Assembly (NCBI GenBank): GCA_000711775.1
Contig: ARYC01000234.1
Location: 1-64,000, forward strand
Direction: 5' to 3'
From: Oxytricha trifallax
Lineage: Eukaryota > Ciliophora > Spirotrichea > Sporadotrichida > Oxytrichidae
Length of the DNA: 64,000 bases
Of this stretch, positions 61,663 through 64,000 are shown one piece after another. How positions within the stretch are numbered: position 1 is the first letter of the stretch; each line of letters opens with the position of its first letter. The position numbers and the translations under genes were made by a program. The notes beneath the pieces are model-generated. The model made no database searches. It was not told the origin of the DNA and saw only the letters and a list, made by a program, of their open reading frames with translations.

Positions 61663-62536
61663 TTCAATTAAACTTTATACCTTTAAGATGTGAAAACACA
61701 AAAATTGAATAGTTATTCATTTATATTAAAATTTCCTTAAAACACATGTACAAATTTTGAATATAAATGACAAAGTTGGTTGCATTAAAATTCTCCAGCT
61801 TTGATATAGATCATTAATAATCTTAAAAACATAATTATTTTAATTAAGTGTGAGAGTTGCCAGTGATTGTGAATCCATTTCAAGAAAAACGTCCTTAAGA
61901 TAGATATCAATGTCCCAGCTAATAGCAATAAACCAGAAGATTCCAAATCTCACGTGAGTGTGGAGATGATAGTTGATTAATTTAGCCCAGTTGAGCTTGA
62001 TACCGTGTCTTTTCTGATCGATAGAGAAGTTGGTTTCATAATTAATATTTATATTTGTTAATAATTTAAATATATCATTATTCAAAATAATATTTAACCA
62101 GCAGACTTATATTTTTTCGCAGAGTGAAAAGAGGTACTTTAATAAAAATATTTCATTAAGCAATTCAATATCTCAGATAAAGAATGGATGAGGCAGGTCT
62201 GATGATTTAATTACTTAAAAGTATTCTATTTGCCCTATAGAAGTTTCTCTTTTTATTAGTTTTTAATCTAATATTTAAGTTGGCACTTGAAGGATCTATT
62301 TAGAAGTCTGAAAACTTAATATCTGAGAATTTAACATTCAATATTTAGAATTACTTTGGCAAAATTTCGTCTACTTTCTCCATAATTGCAGGTAAAACGT
62401 AGAAAAACTCGTCTGTGAAGATTTGAAGAAAATCTTCTTCGACTCTTAACTGGAGTCCCGGGTACATTTGAACATCTGAAGTGCCTGAAAGGGTAACAAG
62501 ACCCAGTAAGGTGATCAATAAAGCTTTATAATTCAT
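58784..62536 (-). CDS. BPI/LBP-like secreted lipid-binding protein split by a large insertion
   Basis: ATG 62534-62536, TGA 58784-58786. There is a clear signal peptide (MNYKALLITLLGLVTLSG). The N-terminal domain is in segments 62530-62150 (PGLQLRVEEDFLQIF, KFSDIKFSDFQI) and 62060-61840. The end of that domain and the C-terminal domain lie at 59900-58784 (LETSLDLG-type strands, LITIPGFKLGNLTDSLVVDI, ISWFTNLLLKYPLQVLIDL). The two-domain, beta-rich pattern and size fit the BPI/LBP/PLUNC/CETP superfamily, though no single invariant motif proves it. The segment about 59905-61850 between domains is an IES-like region holding a 1.6 kb retroelement-like insertion. A small IES near 59785-59830 (pointer GGT) is also inferred. 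Confidence 0.75.
60099..61568 (+). CDS. 489-residue ORF of the insertion, basic C-terminus, unknown family
   Basis: ATG 60099, TGA 61566-61568, with TAA/TAG as Gln, so it is adapted to the ciliate code. Residues 1-200 are helical and polar (motif YIAKKVAQINPAL). A linker encoded by AT-rich, hairpin-forming DNA spans about 60690-60850, and a second helical half begins at MSEHRDAQMKDK (60852), which may be the start of a second protein. The C-terminus is strongly basic (RKPNNKQRQPKKPRKNNKKR), suggesting nucleic-acid binding as in LINE ORF1 or nucleocapsid-like proteins. Codons are rich in AAC, TTC, ACC and CTC, unlike host genes here. Origin and function are unknown. Confidence 0.7.
60674..60749 (+). 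promoter_or_regulatory. Three consecutive perfect hairpins in the insertion ORF
   Basis: CTCCTTC/GAAGGAG (60674-60690, 3 nt loop), TGACGCACT/AGTGCGTCA (60703-60722, 2 nt loop) and TTCCTAT/ATAGGAA (60733-60749, 3 nt loop) follow each other within 76 bp, at the boundary between the two halves of the ORF. Possible RNA-level role (pausing, processing, internal initiation); function not known. Confidence 0.6.
61619..61660 (+). repeat. (ATT)n microsatellite tail
   Basis: About 14 uninterrupted ATT units directly at the 3' end of the insertion, preceded by a GC-rich hairpin (GGGGCTTCGACCCC-like, about 61590-61612). Typical of a LINE-type 3' end. Confidence 0.9.
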
Positions 62537-62967
62537 TGCTTATATTTATTATAATTAATAAATCTATGAAGCGAATCCTCCTATTTTATCTGAAAAAGGA
62601 TGATTTTAATAAAATTTATTGAATTAAAAATTAATGCAATTTAATATTATATATTTTCCTTGATTTTTATTCAGAAATTTATAATTAATGGTTCTAAAGC
62701 TCTATAATTTTATTTAATTTTATAGGATTTAATATCTTAATTTTATAATTAAAAAATGTTAAAATTCTTAATAATTAAATCCAAATACATTAAATAAAAC
62801 TAGGTCTGAATAAATGAATATTATCAATATTATAATATGATTGAAGAAAGATTTTATAATAAGAATTCGAAATTTAATATTCTAAATAAATCTGCATTGA
62901 CATGAATATCCTATAAGTTAGAATCTAAGTTGTAATCTCAGTTTCTGAGGAACAAGTATTTGTTTTT
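62537..62967. other. AT-rich intergenic spacer
   Basis: About 430 bp, over 85% A+T, between the 5' end of the BPI-like gene and the 3' end of the leucine-rich-repeat gene. No ORF, RNA gene or repeat recognised. Confidence 0.6.
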
Positions 62968-64000
62968 TCAAATTTGTTTAGTTGCAATATAATCATCTTA
63001 AGGAGCAAATCCAGTAGAATTTTAATCATTTTCTTTGTAACTAGAATTCTAGTCATTTGCACTTTTGTTTGCAATTTAATCATTTCCAATGCTGTTACCA
63101 GTTAAGCCATTAGCATTATTGTTTGTGTTTTGAGTTAAAGATATGACAGGATTGACAGAAACGGTAATCTACTAAGGTTAGTTTTATTTCTAGGCAGCTA
63201 AGTCCTGTTATTGCTTAATAAGTTGAATTTGCTCCTAATATTCCTTTTTCTGTTCTTCAAGAATCTACTTTCTCAGCTCTTCAGCCACATTGTTAGCATA
63301 ATTCTCATACTTTCTGTGTTTGAAGATATTCTTAGAAGCCTGAGCGAAAAGGAGGTTATTTTCAGTCTTCTTCACTCTGCTTTTTGCAGCTTCCAATAGT
63401 GAACTATCAACCTTGGAGTTTGCTACACTGTTGTAGCAACTGAAGGTACAGCAATAGCAGTACCTTTTAGTGAATGTATGGCACCAAGGACGAAAGTTTC
63501 TTTGATTGCCATCAATACAAAACACCTCAAGACGTGGTTTATAACCACAAAGAATAATAATTGAGTTCAAAGCGTCATAGAAGATCCTATTGTTGCTGAT
63601 ATCTAAGTGCTGAAGAGGACATAATTGAAGAATTTCCAATAACTGCTCTGCGCTTTAATCACCTAGCTTGTTGTTTGAAAGAACCAATTTGTTTAGGTAA
63701 ATCTTCTATTCAATGTTTCTAGCTAAGGATTTCAATAATATTGCGCCATCTTGATCACCGAGTCTGCAATCATCAAGAATCAGTACTTAGAGAGATTTAT
63801 TGGAGTCAAATAAATCTTCAAAGAAATTTATCAAAAATTAAAATAAATTGAGATTTAAAGAATTCAATGTTTTAAGTTTAGATTATTTTTATAAAGTTTT
63901 ATGAATCATGAAAAAATTATTTTAAAAAAAGTAATGCAAAGATAAAAGATTTAAGTAATTTTATAATTAAAAGAAATTTCTTCCTTATTAATTACTGCCA
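62968..64000 (-). CDS. Leucine-rich-repeat protein, 5' part beyond window
   Basis: TGA 62968-62970; the frame is coding up to about 63870, beyond which AT-rich DNA (probable IES) runs to the window edge. LRR units of the ribonuclease-inhibitor type are visible: LQVLILDDCRLGDQDGAILL, LNKLVLSNNKLGDQSAEQLL, LQHLDISNNRIFYDAL. After the repeats comes a Cys-rich short region (KRYCYCCTFSC), then a Lys/Glu/Gln helix and a Gln/Asn-rich tail. LRRs of this class bind proteins such as GTPase regulators or axonemal partners; which applies here is unknown. Confidence 0.8.

Larger units (their letters stand above)
60052..61668 (+). mobile_element. 1.6 kb LINE/retroelement-like insertion with one ORF and (ATT)n tail
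   Basis: Bounded by an 11-12 bp direct repeat TTAATTTCAAT (60041-60051 and about 61658-61668), with a tract of about 14 ATT units directly before the right copy. Target duplication plus a 3' simple-repeat tail is the mark of target-primed reverse transcription, so a LINE, a LINE-mobilised element or a retrogene is likely. It contains one ORF (60099-61568) that looks whole. No reverse transcriptase is present. The GC content and C-ending codon preference differ sharply from neighbours. It lies inside sequence that must be removed from the BPI-like gene. Confidence 0.65.

Noticed and set aside
61449-61667. Minus-strand ORF with poly-Ile tract
   Set aside because: It is the translation of the (ATT)n tail and the antisense of the basic C-terminus.

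Overview
The window is ciliate germline (micronuclear) DNA, most likely from Oxytricha trifallax or a close stichotrich. Four things show this. (1) Every long gene reads only if TAA and TAG mean Gln and TGA is the sole stop. (2) Reading frames are interrupted by short AT-rich segments flanked by 2-10 bp direct repeats; removing the segment plus one repeat copy restores the frame and the protein family match, which is the pointer/IES arrangement of spirotrichs. (3) Two TBE-type transposons are present whose ends carry C4A4 telomere-like repeats. (4) Genes are compact, AT-rich, and separated by 100-500 bp AT-rich spacers, as expected for loci that become gene-sized chromosomes.

Layout. 1-1966: inner end of a decayed TBE. 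2023-2313: start of an unknown membrane protein. 2590-4857: kelch/BTB gene with five introns or short non-coding segments and four clear IESs. 4996-12260 (-): coiled-coil protein whose coding region contains a complete 4118 bp TBE (6277-10394) with the kinase/zinc-finger, 22K and transposase genes. 12661-18225: long EF-hand protein with at least eight IESs, one holding a 420 bp foldback. 18369-21175: Q-rich WRKY-GCM1-like/AT-hook protein. 21342-24792 (-): NRF-6-type acyltransferase. 24954-26822: unknown. 26973-28017: UspA-like protein. 28749-31168 (-): a prolyl 4-hydroxylase fused to a Skp1-type GlcNAc-transferase. 31305-33431: PARN deadenylase lacking its N-terminal segment. 33568-35799: PHD protein. 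35951-36637: unknown. 36770-40960 (-): long coiled-coil protein. 41085-42518: EF-hand-like, no start. 42659-45166 (-): Q/N-rich protein. 45696-47816: unknown, with a small inverted-repeat element inside an IES. 47836-49595 and 49912-52712 (-): two tandem Rieske/AIF-type oxidoreductases, the second carrying a GC-rich 660 bp IES. 53149-53655 (+) and 53647-54477 (-): two Arg/Ser-rich proteins overlapping tail to tail. 54497-58542 (-): RPB2. 58784-62536 (-): BPI/LBP-like secreted protein split by a 1.6 kb retroelement-like insertion. 62968-64000 (-): leucine-rich-repeat protein running off the window.

The genes do not form a pathway; each is probably destined for its own nanochromosome. The unifying biology is DNA elimination: transposons, a foldback, a TIR element and a retroelement-like ORF all sit inside segments whose precise removal restores host genes. 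The most notable gene product is the predicted bifunctional hydroxylase-glycosyltransferase, which would join the first two steps of the cytoplasmic Skp1 glycosylation pathway in one chain. All IES boundaries were inferred by eye from frame and repeats, without macronuclear sequence.
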